A stretch of DNA of 64,000 nt. Origin: Nannochloris sp. 'desiccata'. Its lineage: Eukaryota; Chlorophyta; Trebouxiophyceae; Chlorellales; Chlorellaceae. Shown piece by piece: positions 53,128 through 63,999 of the stretch. Every line of letters begins with the position of its first letter. The first letter of the stretch is position 1. The stretch covers positions 496,001 through 560,000 of the forward strand of contig JAGTXX020000012.1 in the NCBI GenBank assembly GCA_019044685.2, written 5' to 3'. The notes below the pieces were generated by a model that made no database searches, was not told where the DNA came from, and saw only the letters and a list, made by a program, of their open reading frames with translations. The position numbers and the translations under genes were made by a program.

Positions 53128-54570
53128 CTAGAAGACTGCACCTGTTTTCAGCCAGCTTTCCTTTGTTTCCCTGAACATACGCATTTCTTTAGGCTCTTCT
53201 AGATCGCTATATCTGCGTATAGCTTCTATAAAATCTTTCAACCTCCTCTCAGCTCCAGGAAGCGAGCTGCCTTGCCCCTCTTCTTCTACTATTCTTCTTT
53301 CAGACTCATCTAGCCAGCTACAACTACACCCCAGATTCTTTCCCAGCAGTCGAGGAGCTACTGTATCAGGAAATGCATTCAAATGCCGAGCACAAACTAT
53401 CTCACACCCTACAGCTTCCCCAGATTTCAGAAGGCACCCCTGGACTGCGACCACGACCTGCTGCACAGATGTATCTACAGCTCCTCCTCCTTCTCCTTCG
53501 CTACTACCACTATTTGCACCCCCTAATACTACCACCACCACGCCCTTTCTTGAGTTTATAAGAGCACCCAGCTGTAAAGGTTGTTCTCGCTCCCATTCTC
53601 CATCTTCCAAGGTTCTTAGTAGCACCCACCTTTCTTTTCTTTTCTTCAATAAACAAATTCCATAGCATGCTAAACGACAGAGTCTAATATCAACCCCATC
53701 AGGCAAAGCATGCATAGCAACAGGCAACCTCGCTAGCACCCTACTCTGGTCAACATCGCTCATCTTACTTTCTACAACATCAAATTTGTTGAAACGTGAT
53801 AAAGTGTCAAGCTGTTGTAAAGTGGCTAAAAGTTTTGGGTCTTCATCGTACTCAATATTTGTTGTAAACCACATGGAAAGGGTAAATCTCTCTCCTGAAA
53901 TAATTTGCGGGTCAATACAATGTTCTTCAGAAGTGGCGTAGGCAACAACAAGCCCTGGACGGGGAGCAATGGTTTCTATTTGTATATCCAAGATATTATC
54001 TTGGCTGTGGCTCTCGTCAGCTTCTCCATCTGTTTCTTCACTTTCGTGATTCATGCAGCCTCGCCGGAATTTGAAGTTTCCACCTTGAAAATCATGTTCA
54101 CTTTCATTCAGGTATGCTACAGCAGCAGCGCAGCGCTGCTGAAGATATGCTCTGTTTGAGTCGGTGTGCCAGCTGATTGAAGCACCGGGCCGCCACGATA
54201 CTAATCCAGTGAACTCAACGAGTAAAGAAAGTTCAAGACCAAGGGATTGTTCAACAGCATCTCGTATACGTTCTCGGATGCTTGCCTGGAAGAGGGTGGG
54301 TGGTTGGGGTTTTCTATTGAGAGTTAGCGTGAGTCACTCCGGGAGTGGTTGGAAACTGAAGAATAAATATCAAATCCAGGGGTTTTAACGTACCAATTTG
54401 GGAAGAAATTGTGGGCAGATGCGTGCAATTACTGTCAATGTTACTGCACAACAACTGTCTCGATACCCAACAGCGCTGCAACATCTAGCAACGTGAATCA
54501 ATTCCAAGCATTCTTTCGGGCTGAGGACGTTTTCAAGAATTGCACGCCGTTTCGGAGGCTGAGCTATCAT
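53128..54570 (-). CDS. leprecan-type prolyl 3-hydroxylase, 2OG-Fe(II) dioxygenase
   Basis: Two exons, 54570-54394 and 54285-53128, 444 aa. The start resembles the conserved P3H region (LSPKECLELIHVARCCSAVG, YRDSCCAVTLTVIARICPQF). Exon 2 continues LLVEFTGLVSWRPGASISWH, where the H-x-D iron ligands are WHTDSNRAYL, then VAYLNESEHDFQGGNFKFRR. After an acidic loop comes VVAYATSEEHCIDPQIISGE, with the distal His, then R-F-T-L-S-M-W-F, whose Arg should bind 2-oxoglutarate. This is the signature of the leprecan/P3H family, which 3-hydroxylates Pro in collagen X-Y-Gly triplets in the ER. No signal peptide or C-terminal retrieval signal is visible, so a cytosolic or nuclear OGFOD-like role is an alternative. 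It lies about 4 kb from the collagen-like genes. Confidence 0.82.
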
Positions 54571-54851
54571 CTCATAGTGAACATTGAATTGTCAAAAAGT
54601 ATGCGATTAGCGTGCCGTAGCTGGGGTTAATAGAGCTTTCAACTGGAAACTACCCCACCGCCTTCCATTCAAGTGACTCCCTTCTTTTGGCTCCTTAATT
54701 CGAAGCCTCTGCCAACAATTGTCATTTGATAAATTAAAATTTGGTGTCAGTAATAAGGAAACAGGGGTGAGGCCGAACGAAGCGTCACCCCTAGAAGTTA
54801 TCTTTGACAGGCATTTTTTCAATTAAACTGTTCAGAGACCCTTGAAGCAAA

Positions 54852-55280
54852 ATGGCCGCCTCTTCTCGCGCACTGATAGTACATCCATTTTTTGTGGACT
54901 CGTTGAACGAGCCTCCTGTCACACTCGCCCCCTGCTGGCCGACTTTACCTCGTGAATGCCTGTTGAATGTTGCCAGGTTTCTCTCTGCAAAGGATCTTTG
55001 CCAGCTGTCCCAATGTAGTCGAGATCTCAACGAACTAGCCAAAGATGAAAGCGTATGGGAGAATTTGGCTCGAAAAACCTTCAACGTCCCTCACCGTCCG
55101 GATCCGCCGACAAGCTGGCGGGCCCTCTATAAATTCAATTTCGAGATCTTTAAACGCGTCTTTGCCGGTGATGAAAGTGATAATAGAGGCGGTGCTCACG
55201 CTGTACGTGATGTCTGGCGTCCGCTGAGGCGTGGTGCTAATGGGGGACCTATCCGGCTTTCGGTTGCTGGGTCGAGTTAG
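54852..55280 (+). CDS. F-box protein
   Basis: Single exon, 142 aa. The F-box spans residues ~30-75: PTLPRECLLNVARFLSAKDL, CQLSQCSRDLNELAKDESVW and the conserved ENLARKTF, which should bind Skp1 in an SCF ubiquitin ligase. The remaining ~60 residues (WRALYKFNFEIFKRVFAGDE) show no recognised substrate-binding repeat, so the protein may act as a bare adaptor. The start is the first ATG in frame. Confidence 0.82.
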   Translation: MAASSRALIVHPFFVDSLNEPPVTLAPCWPTLPRECLLNVARFLSAKDLCQLSQCSRDLNELAKDESVWENLARKTFNVPHRPDPPTSWRALYKFNFEIFKRVFAGDESDNRGGAHAVRDVWRPLRRGANGGPIRLSVAGSS

Positions 55281-55585
55281 CTGACCGGGCAACCAAGAAC
55301 CTACCTACCTGAATATTTCTTTGTATTAATATAACTAGTAACCAAGAGAGGTCTATGGCCTTATTGATCCCATTCGTTGCGCCTTCTTCCCTCTGAATTG
55401 ATGTATATTGATTTATATCTATGCCCTCCCATGTTGTTCCAATTTTTTCTCGCATTGATTGATTATTTCTCTGGCAAAAGACGCACCGCCATCACCACTA
55501 CCCCTTTGTTCAAAGTTGATATATCTAATCCCTTACTACCTTCCCCTCTGTGTAACATAACATCTAATCTCTCTCTATCTCTCTC

Positions 55586-56474
55586 TTACAGTCTCAGTTC
55601 CCATAAATCGCAGTATTCTAAGCGTAAAGGCGCAGGCAGCTGCGACATTGGTATCATCTCAGCATATCGAAAAGTTTTCTTAGCCTCTTCTATAAAACAC
55701 CGCCTTACCTCTGACGATCGCCTTTCAAAGGCCACTAAAACCCTTGTTTTAGGGCCACACAACCCGTAACATGTTTCTACAAATGCAGGGGTACTAGGGG
55801 AGACACCATCATTATCTATATAACAGCAATCAGCCGCTAGAACCAAATCAGGCGGCGGGTCGGCCAGCACCGACACCCGTTGCATCCAATTTTCTTTCCC
55901 CCATTCCAACTCTTCTACTTCAGCCCAGCCGCCTTCTGGAGCAGACGCTGCGGTACGTAAGACACCATTTGCTTCCATATTTTCTTCTAATAAAGGTAAA
56001 ACTTTGAGGATATCGGTTGTCATTACCCGTGCGCCAAGTTTAGCGAGGACGGCAGAAACAAAGCCCACGCCTGCTCCTAATTCAATGCATTTGGCTCCAA
56101 CGAATTTATAGCTAGGTTGTGCAACTAAATATGCAGCGAGTAGTATGGCACCGTCCCAGAGACACGCGCCTACGCCGATTTTTTGGGCTGTAAGACCGAG
56201 CGGAGATTGGACGACGGTAAAAGGCGGCATTTCTGGGCCTAGGTTTACAATAACTTTCTCCGCTGCATGCACTTCCCATCGGTCTGGTTTAATCAAGCGT
56301 TTCTTTACTTTCTCGCCATCCTCCCACCTATTTTGTGTGATCACAGGAGTAGAAGTGGAAAGTAAAAAAGGTTAAACTACATTGCTACATGTGGATCAAA
56401 ATTGAGAATTTTGTTTCGTACTTCTAAGCTTTGCAGGCTTACCTCTCGAATTCTAGCGAAAATGGGAAGTGCAT
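55586..56474 (-). CDS. METTL21-like protein methyltransferase
   Basis: Two exons, 56474-56443 and 56327-55586, 257 aa. Exon 1 gives MHFPFSLEFER; the join is RWEDGEKVKKRLIKPDRWEV. Motifs of the family-16 Rossmann methyltransferases (METTL21 type) are present: SPLGLTAQKIGVGACLWDGA, the SAM-binding IELGAGVGFVSAVLAKLGAR, MTTDILKVLPLLEENMEANG and DLVLAADCCYID (the D/E-x-x-Y region). These proteins methylate Lys of chaperones such as Hsp70 or VCP. The catalytic DxxY motif appears as DCCY. Start inferred from splicing; exon 2 alone has only a GTG at its upstream limit. Confidence 0.85.
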
Positions 56475-56772
56475 ACTGTCCGCAGATAAGAATCTTAGTA
56501 GATGTTACTACTACATGATGGTGGGAGCGAGGTTTTGGGTAACCGAACCGAGCAGTGCAGCTGGCAGCTCCAGTGTTTCGCGCCAAAATCGGGAATTAAA
56601 CAAGCATCAAACAGGTTTAGCTTGCTATCAACCACATACTATAAAGTAGATAAGATTATACTATGAATAGATAGGAGTATTTATGCTTCTTAGGCAAAGA
56701 GTATCAGTCGTTGTGAGTGGTTTTGTGCGTGCAAAAGTTGAGATACCACTGAGTTGATGTGTGATCCCTAGG

Positions 56773-59182
56773 ATGCGACAACGTGAATATAGATCAAAAA
56801 CCGACCAAGAAAGGGCGCGCCGTAGCGGGGAGAGGTCAGCAGCTCGCGCTGACGTGCTTGCATCGCAAGACACTCGTCCAATGCTTTCAGACCTACCCTC
56901 TTCAGCAAATCCACGGATCCTCTTCGAAGATTTTGACGGGGACAGATTTATTGCAGAGCCTGTAGAACCATATGTGAGCCAAGCAATGGATATTATTGAG
57001 GCTTTTGATAAAGCATGGTAAGTTCAGCCCCGCTGATCTCAACTTTTATTCTTGAAAGGAAACCTGCAATAATTCACCTTTGAACATCTACAATCACATC
57101 CACAGGTTTGGTGTAAAACAGCGTAATGGCTTTGGATCGCGATCCAATGTCTCTTCAGGGAGCCTTCGTCCACCAGCACTGCCAGCACACCGTCCCCATG
57201 GCAGACGATTCCGACGTCATCCACAACATCCTCTAGCCCCACCGCCAGTCGGTACTACCACTACGTCTCCACCTGAACAGATGAATAACCACTACAATAG
57301 TAATCAACAGCAACAGGGGCTGAAAAATGGTCTTGAATGGAATAATCAAAGTATTTCCACCAACCCAATTTCCGCCACAATTACTCCTGAACAGCAACGG
57401 CAGCAACAAATTCTACAAGAATTGCCTGGTATAGGCACCTGGGCAGGTAGACAACGTTTATTTAGTGTACGGCCGTTACCACAGATGCCTCATTCTCAAG
57501 TAGAGGATGATCTTTTGGCAATAGAAGCAGAAGAAAGCTGCAGCTGCAGCAGCAGCAGCAGCGGTTTAAAAAATCATAATGTAGCTGCCGTTGCAGTTGC
57601 TGATGGGGATGCTTCAACATCTACGGCAGCTGTAAACACCGAAAATGGACATGGATATAGCTACGAGAAAGACGACCCGCTCTCAGACGGACGAGTCCAT
57701 AATGGCTGCACAACAACAAGATCAGAAGAAGACGTCGAGAAAGAGGAAACAGCAGAGCTACGATTTCCATTAAATGGCGCCAATGATGTTAGCCGTGTTG
57801 ATGATGAGTTCAACGACGCTGTTATCACCACTCTTCCTGTCACTCGTACCATTCTCCAGCGCACTACCAGCAACACCAGCTCCGAAGCAAGGCACATTGC
57901 TGCAGCGTGGAAGTGGCGTTTCACTAGGAAATGGCAAGCAGAGCAACAGCGAGTTCTAGAGGCAGATCCAACAGCAATCGGTGCAGAAGGTGATGGAGGT
58001 GACGATTTAGATGCTTTAGAATACCTTCATGCCTGTGGAATGGGCTTAGATTTACAGATGCTCGCAGGAGATGTCCAGCAAAGGAGGAGAAGGAAAAGGC
58101 ATAGCGGTGAGCAAGGTCGTGGCGGGAACACTAGGGGCGGTGGTCGTGGAAATCTTATAAACAACGCAGCCATCACTGCTGGTGCTTCTTCTACCACCCT
58201 TCTAAATAATGGAGCAAATGGGCGTATCAAGAGTGGTATAATTAACGCTCCAGAACCTTCAAGGGTAAGCGACATGGCATTATTAACTTCTTTAAGGAGG
58301 GATGCAAGTTCGGTGTCCACAGCGACGATGCAATTTGATGTTGAGCCTTCATACGCATCCATTGGCGATTTACTCTCTTGTGAAGGGTCTGAGAATATTG
58401 TTGGTTCATATTTGATGACTCCAGATGCCGGAGCTGGACTTGGTTCGAATCCAGCAGCTGCGACACGGGATCTCCTCAGTGTTGTTGTCAGAGGCAGGGA
58501 ACTCTTGCAACGGCAAACTGAGCTGGAGAGGGAAGCCGCTGCAAAGTGGGAAGAAATAGAAAGAAATTGCTGTGGAGGTGCGAGTACCTGGGCGGGGAAT
58601 GTAGTGCCGCCTGTAGATATTGCTATGCACGGAAAGTTCTGTTTCGTCGTTCTTAGAATGTTGGAAATCGGCGGCGGCGGCGGTGGTGGAGGAGGGAGTA
58701 GTGTCTATCAACTTACTGACGGGATTGACAATGCTCATGGTGGCATGAATTTCGATGGTGTGATAAATAGAAGTGGTAGCATGGGTGCCAATAGACAACG
58801 TATGCTTGTTCGCGGTCGTCCTAAAGCCACCCCTCAAGAACTCCTTGAAGAGACGATCGCCCATGCGTCCACAGCCTGTGCTCAGAAAAATTTGCCCTAC
58901 GTATCTATTAGTATAGTGGGTGCTGGCGAGATGGAGTGGAGGGAAGATACAGATAGGCATTTAATGGTCTCTCCTGCACCAAAATATCTGAATATGAAGA
59001 TAAAATCAATGGGTAGGAGCAGTGGTGGTGGTGTTTCCGGAGGGGGGTCCCCACCAGACATTCCAACCGGTGATGTATGTGCCTTAGCAGCGTCGTTGCT
59101 GCATCAAGCACTGCCGCTGCATTTTACTATTCGTACACGAGCTCAAAGTCTACTTTCACATGCAAGTGGAACCTTGTTGTAG
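56773..59182 (+). CDS. large low-complexity protein, unknown
   Basis: Two exons, 56773-57017 and 57106-59182, 773 aa. Exon 1 has a basic start (MRQREYRSKTDQERARRSGE) and a denser segment (RILFEDFDGDRFIAEPVEPY, MDIIEAFDKAW). The middle is rich in Gln, Asn, Ser, Gly and Thr. Near the C-terminus the sequence is more ordered: KATPQELLEETIAHASTACA, QKNLPYVSISIVGAGEMEWR, VSPAPKYLNMKIKS and DVCALAASLLHQALPLHFTI. No known family comes to mind. Poly-Ser (CAG/AGC repeat near 57543-57563) and poly-Gly (GGC near 58671) tracts suggest disorder. The coding signal is strong over the full length. Confidence 0.72.
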
Positions 59183-59530
59183 TCTTTAAAGGAGCCAGGT
59201 TGCGACAAGTATAAATATGCTACAAGTAAATAGACAAATAAACAATTAATGAATGAAGAATATATATATCGTCGATCATTTAATTCACGATTAATAGTAC
59301 CTTTATAAGTAAAAGCACGATTTCTTTTGTTTTTTCTAACTCGTTTTTAACGTTTCTTCTGTTGTGTATTTCAACACTTTATTGTACTTTGGATTTTCTC
59401 TATTTCTTCCTTTCTTTAATTTCTACTTTTAGTTTTTGACGGTACCCAAACGTATCAAACTTCAATTTTTCTGTTCTGCTAGAATAATTTAATCAAATAA
59501 TTACAATAAGTAAATACCATTGAAGATTTA
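59183..59530. other. intergenic between convergent genes, 348 bp
   Basis: Very AT-rich (TTTCTTT-like tracts). 3' flanks of the low-complexity gene and BUB3. No repeat or coding feature seen. Confidence 0.5.
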
Positions 59531-60759
59531 TTACACAGCTGTAGTTTTCTGCCGTGGAAGAATCTCCGCTGTTGCTACTTTTCTTAAATAAATAGCATCA
59601 GGCGGATGCTCTGCGTCCCCTCGTTCATAGGTATAACTTGCCGCTATAGCAAGAATTTTGGCATCGTTATTAAACGCTGTTGCAGCAATGCTTGTAGGAT
59701 ATCCATGTACCTGGTGTAACCTTTTCTTATTTGATCCATCCCAGAAATTTACGACCCCGTCACATCCACCCGTAACAAAAGTACCATAGACATTGTTATA
59801 AGCAATACTGTTTACTGGATATACTACATCTTTTCCCATTTCTGCCTTTCTGTGGCATTTAAATGCGTATTTTTTGGCTTGAATGTTTTCAGAAGGGTCA
59901 AAGTAGTCTATCCCTACTCTCCCTTCTACTGAGCTGATGGCGTAGCCATCGCCGGTTGGGAAACACCGCACGCACCGAGTTTGAAATTTTAGGGATGATT
60001 CTCTACTTGTGTGTCCAGGCACAGCAGTATTGGTATTCGGTATGGTTGTAGAGGTAGTAGTACCTAAAGATCGGATGTCATATATTTCTATGTGACGGCC
60101 AGAAGTGGCAACAACAAGTCGTGCATCGGTGTTCCCTGTGGCGGTGTCGTTAGTAGACATTGAGAAGGCTTTCCCAGGGAGAGTTAAGATACTCACAGGG
60201 CCTGATTGCGAATTCAAACGAGGATCCCATAGTTTGAGAGCACTATCCCAACCTGCGGAGGCGAGGAGACCACGGCTAGGGAGCCATTCTACACATTTCA
60301 CTGCAGCATCGTGCCTGCCAATAACCGACGATGTTTGCTGAGAGGTTGAGATGTCTGTTCTTTTAATTAAGTTGTCAAGCCCTCCGCTGTAGATTGTAGA
60401 AGCGTCTGTGTCTAAAGTAGCGTCTAGTACTGGTGCTCCGTGAGCGAGGACTGCCTGCCGAGCTCCTGAAAGACCGTCATAGAGGTGGACATTCTGCAGA
60501 GAGGCGAAGCGGGTGGAGATTTTGTTAAGGATCAATTGGTGATCAAGAAACTTGCTGGCAAGGTGATCTACTCATCGAGATCTGATATACTAATATTCCA
60601 TGCTTTTGTAGTAATGGATGCGCTGCAAATTAAACAGTTTATTATTAAACTTACTCCGTCCCAAGATGATGCTAAAAGAAGATTAGAATTACTTGCAAAT
60701 CGCAAAGCAGAGATGCCATCTGTAGGTGGCTCTGCAACCGGAACTCCTAAATCATTCAT
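59531..60759 (-). CDS. BUB3: spindle checkpoint/mRNA export WD40 protein BUB3
   Basis: Two exons, 60759-60655 and 60493-59531, 355 aa. The start has the BUB3 signature PPTDGISALRFASNSNLLLA, and the join gives SSWDG-NVHLYDGLSG. Blades that follow: ATLDTDASTIYSGGLDNLIK, GRHDAAVKCVEWLPSRGLLA, SAGWDSALKLWDPR, and the region LKFQTRCVRCFPTGDGYAIS, SSVEGRVGIDYFDPSENIQ and KYAFKCHRK, diagnostic of BUB3/Rae1. The chain ends with VNSIAYNNVYGTFVTGGCDG and IAASYTYERGD. BUB3 binds GLEBS motifs of BUB1 and BUBR1 at kinetochores; Rae1 is the close relative. The SRG/EGRVAVEY-like motif favours BUB3. Confidence 0.9.
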
Positions 60760-61132
60760 ACCTATAATCGACTGAATTGTTATTGAGCATTTTATTCTAT
60801 TAAACCACTTTATTTCCCAACTGACTTGACCTCCGTAACACCACCATGGCCAGCTCCTACTGAGCTTCTCTCCCTTAGTAAGTTACTCTCTTCTTGACCT
60901 TCTGATTAGACAGAAAGCGGTATAGTTACAACAACCACAAAAGAAAAATAACAACACTTCAAAAACAGATAACAAATGCGTACTAAATTAGAAAAGAAAA
61001 CCTAGGAGTCTCCTGACGGTGTTACTCTTAAACTAACTACTCTCTAAACATGCTTTTGTAATTCTAGAAATTTTTAAAGCTTAAAAATTTCCACAAAGGT
61101 CTAGATGGCTAGTAATCTCCTAATAAATCATC
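60760..61132. other. intergenic, 373 bp
   Basis: Promoter of BUB3 on one side and the 3' flank of the ERD2-like gene on the other. No feature seen. Confidence 0.45.
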
Positions 61133-62429
61133 TTAAACCACACCTGCAGGTAACTGAATCACTCCAGTCCCCTCAGCAAACGATTTCACATAGTAATAAC
61201 AAAAATCTGCCAGGATGAACGTCTGCACGACTTCAGAAACCAAGACCATAACTGGCCATAAACCACTCCCTAAAGCCTGCCACAAGTATTTATCCCCTTC
61301 AAGAATCTGCAGAATCCAATGCGCGCAGGAAATAAACCTAGAAAGACCTAATGCAAAGACATAATGGGCTGTAAACTTCTCGACTACTTTAGCTTTTTGC
61401 ATCATTCGGAGTTGCGGTAAAACTGACACAGCCTCTAAATAGACACAAAAGGCCCATAATACACGTAGTATAATGTTGTGTCGTGTACTAGGATGGGCGA
61501 AAATAGCGAGAAGAAGACAGGGACCAGCTACAATTAGAGTATGCACCATGTCTTGGTCGGCTTGATATGAATTTCTAAGAGGAACGCGAAGGGCGTAAAC
61601 GACTCCACCAGTAGCTGCCAAGGTCATTAGATCAAGCAAAGTGTGGATATCGTATTCCATCATAAAGCTACAGAACATGCGGACAAGGAGGAACGTTGCT
61701 GTCAATTCTTGGGTGCGTAAAGAGAGACCTGCAGGAGAAGAAGAGAATTTTTAGAAGAAAAAAACTGGAGGGTGGTGGCGGCAAGTTTGTATTTATTCTT
61801 CATTTTTCTGTGCAGTTCCAGGAATAAATGGCGTGCAGTTTCTCGCTTAAGTAATATACGTACCACCGCAGTTCCTTTTCTTGAGAAGTTTATAAGCAAG
61901 CACTCCAATACCCATAAAATGAACAGCCTCGGACATTACGAACAGGGTGTCGTGATCTTCAATTATAAAGTAAAATAGAATAAGCGTCTGCAATGGAGAA
62001 GGGGAAAAGTGCATCAGGATGTTAAGATTCTATCAGTTCGTGAACACGCCTGTCCTTGTAGGAAACGGGTTTAGAAAGACGAGTAAAATAAAAGATCATT
62101 GACTTACCACGAAGCCAGCTGCAATGCCAAGATACATCTTCTCCTTTTGACTTCTAGCTTTCAACCATCTGCATTTGGAATAAATACGGTAACGAATGTC
62201 AGCTGAAACATGCATAAATGAAAGAAATGATTAAAATAAAATATATCATCTCTCACTTGATCACTGCAAGGACTGGGTCTTTCACAGGCTTATGTCCAAG
62301 CTTATCCTCGTTTGCCATAGATGAAGGATGCCAGTTTCCTGGTGCCGCCTGGCCAAACGATGGAGGTTGCCCATACGCGCCACTAGGATAGGCACCAAAA
62401 GTTGGTTGTGAAGATGGCTGTCCATACAT
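61133..62429 (-). CDS. ERD2/KDEL-receptor-like membrane protein
   Basis: Four exons, 62429-62257, 62168-62108, 61987-61864 and 61728-61133, 317 aa with consistent phases. The N-terminus is a ~58-residue cytosolic extension rich in Gly, Pro and Gln (MYGQPSSQPTFGAYPSGAYG). The seven-helix core follows: MSEAVHFMGIGVLAYKLLKK (the H-x-x-x-x-x-V-L start of ERD2), GLSLRTQELTATFLLVRMFC (the SxxxQ-L motif), MEYDIHTLLDLMTLAATGGV, LRVLWAFCVYLEAVSVLPQL (the 'YLE.V...PQ' signature) and FALGLSRFISCAHWILQI. Classic ERD2 retrieves HDEL/KDEL proteins from Golgi to ER. The N-terminal extension matches plant ERD2-like proteins, whose ligand role is less certain. Confidence 0.88.
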
Positions 62430-62483
62430 TATAGCGAAAACCTATATATCTACTGTGTTACGCCTTTAATTTTTATTTAACAT
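62430..62483. promoter_or_regulatory. 54-bp divergent gap between start codons
   Basis: Only 54 bases separate the ATG of the ERD2-like gene (minus) and the ATG of the next ORF (plus). Both promoters must overlap or lie inside the opposite transcript, unless the small ORF is not a gene. Confidence 0.35.
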
Positions 62484-62768
62484 ATGTTGAAGTTGATGTT
62501 ACACGATTCTGAAGGGGAAATAGAAACAAAGCCAAGTCAGCCTGTTGTAGTGCCCTCTGTACCTCGTCGCAGACGCTCCCCTGAAGTTCTCATTTTTCTA
62601 TATTTTATACTCGGGCTGTTTTTTACTGGCTACCAGAATCCTCCCATATATTCAGCTCCAGGACCCAGAGATGTCGTCCCAGAGGCCACGCTATGCATCA
62701 GTGCAGGGTTTTCTTTTAGTAAATTCGCCGCTCCTGTCTTTGGCACACCAGTCAGCCTGCAAAAGTGA
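62484..62768 (+). CDS. small single-pass membrane ORF, unknown
   Basis: 94 aa from ATG 62484. A charged start (MLKLMLHDSEGEIETKPSQP) and an Arg cluster (RRRRSPEV) precede one transmembrane segment (LIFLYFILGLFFTG). A tail with Pro and Phe follows. No family seen. It could be the first exon of a longer gene, although it runs into the minus-strand gene ending at 62793. Real only if the divergent promoter works. Confidence 0.4.
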   Translation: MLKLMLHDSEGEIETKPSQPVVVPSVPRRRRSPEVLIFLYFILGLFFTGYQNPPIYSAPGPRDVVPEATLCISAGFSFSKFAAPVFGTPVSLQK

Positions 62769-62792
62769 TAGATAGTGATAGATAGAAGGTCA

Positions 62793-63710
62793 TCACCACA
62801 AGCTTAAGTCTCTTAATCCCTTCACCTGAGACGCTAAATTGGGATTTGAACGTAGCATTGCTGGTGAATCCAGCATTTGGACAGAAGACGGTACTAACCT
62901 GTCGGGGGAAAATAAAAATTTAAAAACAAGTGAAGAGGAAAAAAGACGGTGTGAGAAAAACCACAACAACTCTTTCCGATTAAATTCTATCAATTCTCCG
63001 ACTAAAGCTTACCTTTCAAGTTCCCTAAGAATACTATCTACATTTTCCACTAATAAAATAGGCTCTGCACTTGCCATTTCAGCAATTGCCACGTCATCAT
63101 AGTACTTTCTTAAAGAAGCCAACGCTAACGGAATTTTCGGCCAATCTTCATTTAAAACTAGTGAAGGCCTCTGTGATAAAATAGACTCAATGTTCGCTCC
63201 ATCATCAAGCATATTTTTCAGTTGAATCACCCTCTCTGCTGTTTTCACTACGTCAGTGGCCAAGGCAGCAAGTAAGGCTGGCTTCATTCTGACGAGACGT
63301 GGTTGTAAAAAGGGCATGATAATTAATAGGTCCGCTAAACGAGATTCAAAGTCTTCAAGCTCTAAATTACTCGCCCGTGCAGCTGCGCTACGTATAAGCC
63401 CTTGTTGGATAGAGTCTTGGTTCATCAAGGGTCTAATCGAGTCTTCTTTCATGACTCGTCCCATCAACGCCCATGGCGCCACGTTTTTTGAAGTGCCGCT
63501 GAGGATACTGCTACTGCTGGTGCTACTGTTGGGAGGAAGGTTTGTATTGATATTGTCCTGATCGTCATTGTCACTGGAAGAAGAAGAAGAGGCTCTGGGA
63601 ATCCAATATTGAGAGCGAGGTTGACGTGGTCTAAAAAGTCGTGGGGAAGGAGAAACCAAAGAGATCAAGAGGCAGGGGGCCAGCGAAATTGGGGTAGTTG
63701 AATGTAGCAT
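62793..63710 (-). CDS. plastid-targeted helical-repeat protein, mTERF-like
   Basis: Two exons, 63710-63013 and 62898-62793, 267 aa. The N-terminus is Ser/Pro/Arg-rich (CLLISLVSPSPRLFRPRQPR), a plastid transit peptide with a Ser/Asp/Asn spacer. The rest is helical: DFESRLADLLIIMPFLQPRL, ALATDVVKTAERVIQLKNML, ESILSQRPSLVLNEDWPKIP and AEPILLVENVDSILRELERL. The repeated 'P..L....' pattern recalls mTERF repeats, but no clear run of them is present. The join LRELER|LVPSSVQMLDS is phase 2. Function in plastid gene expression is only a guess. Confidence 0.65.
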
Positions 63711-63780
63711 ATTTTAAGTTGTGTTTTGATTGTGTAAGAAATACGGAGAAATGGAACAGCTTGCGAAATTGGGTGCTTAG

Positions 63781-63999
63781 TTAATCTTTGTTTAAGTGAT
63801 CTAACAATTGTGAAAGTCTTAAAATTGTTCCAATACTCCAATCGCAACAATTAGGATCCCCGGAACTATCTAGATAATTATCATTGGCAACGCCGCGTTC
63901 GAAAACTCTAAAAGTAGGTGAAAATATAATTTCTGAGCAGGCATACCGGCGCCTTGAGTCGCCATCATAAGAGCACCAAGCTAGCGCCGCATTCAGCAC
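63781..63999 (-). CDS. 3' end of unidentified gene, cut by the window edge
   Basis: The last ~72 residues of a frame open to the window end, finishing at the stop at 63781. Sequence includes NAALAWCSYDGDSRRRYACS, FRVFERGVANDNYLDSSGDP and GTILRLSQLLDHLNKD. The composition is that of a folded protein. Family unknown. It may contain an upstream intron beyond the window. Confidence 0.45.
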   Translation of the reverse strand: MLNAALAWCSYDGDSRRRYACSEIIFSPTFRVFERGVANDNYLDSSGDPNCCDWSIGTILRLSQLLDHLNKD

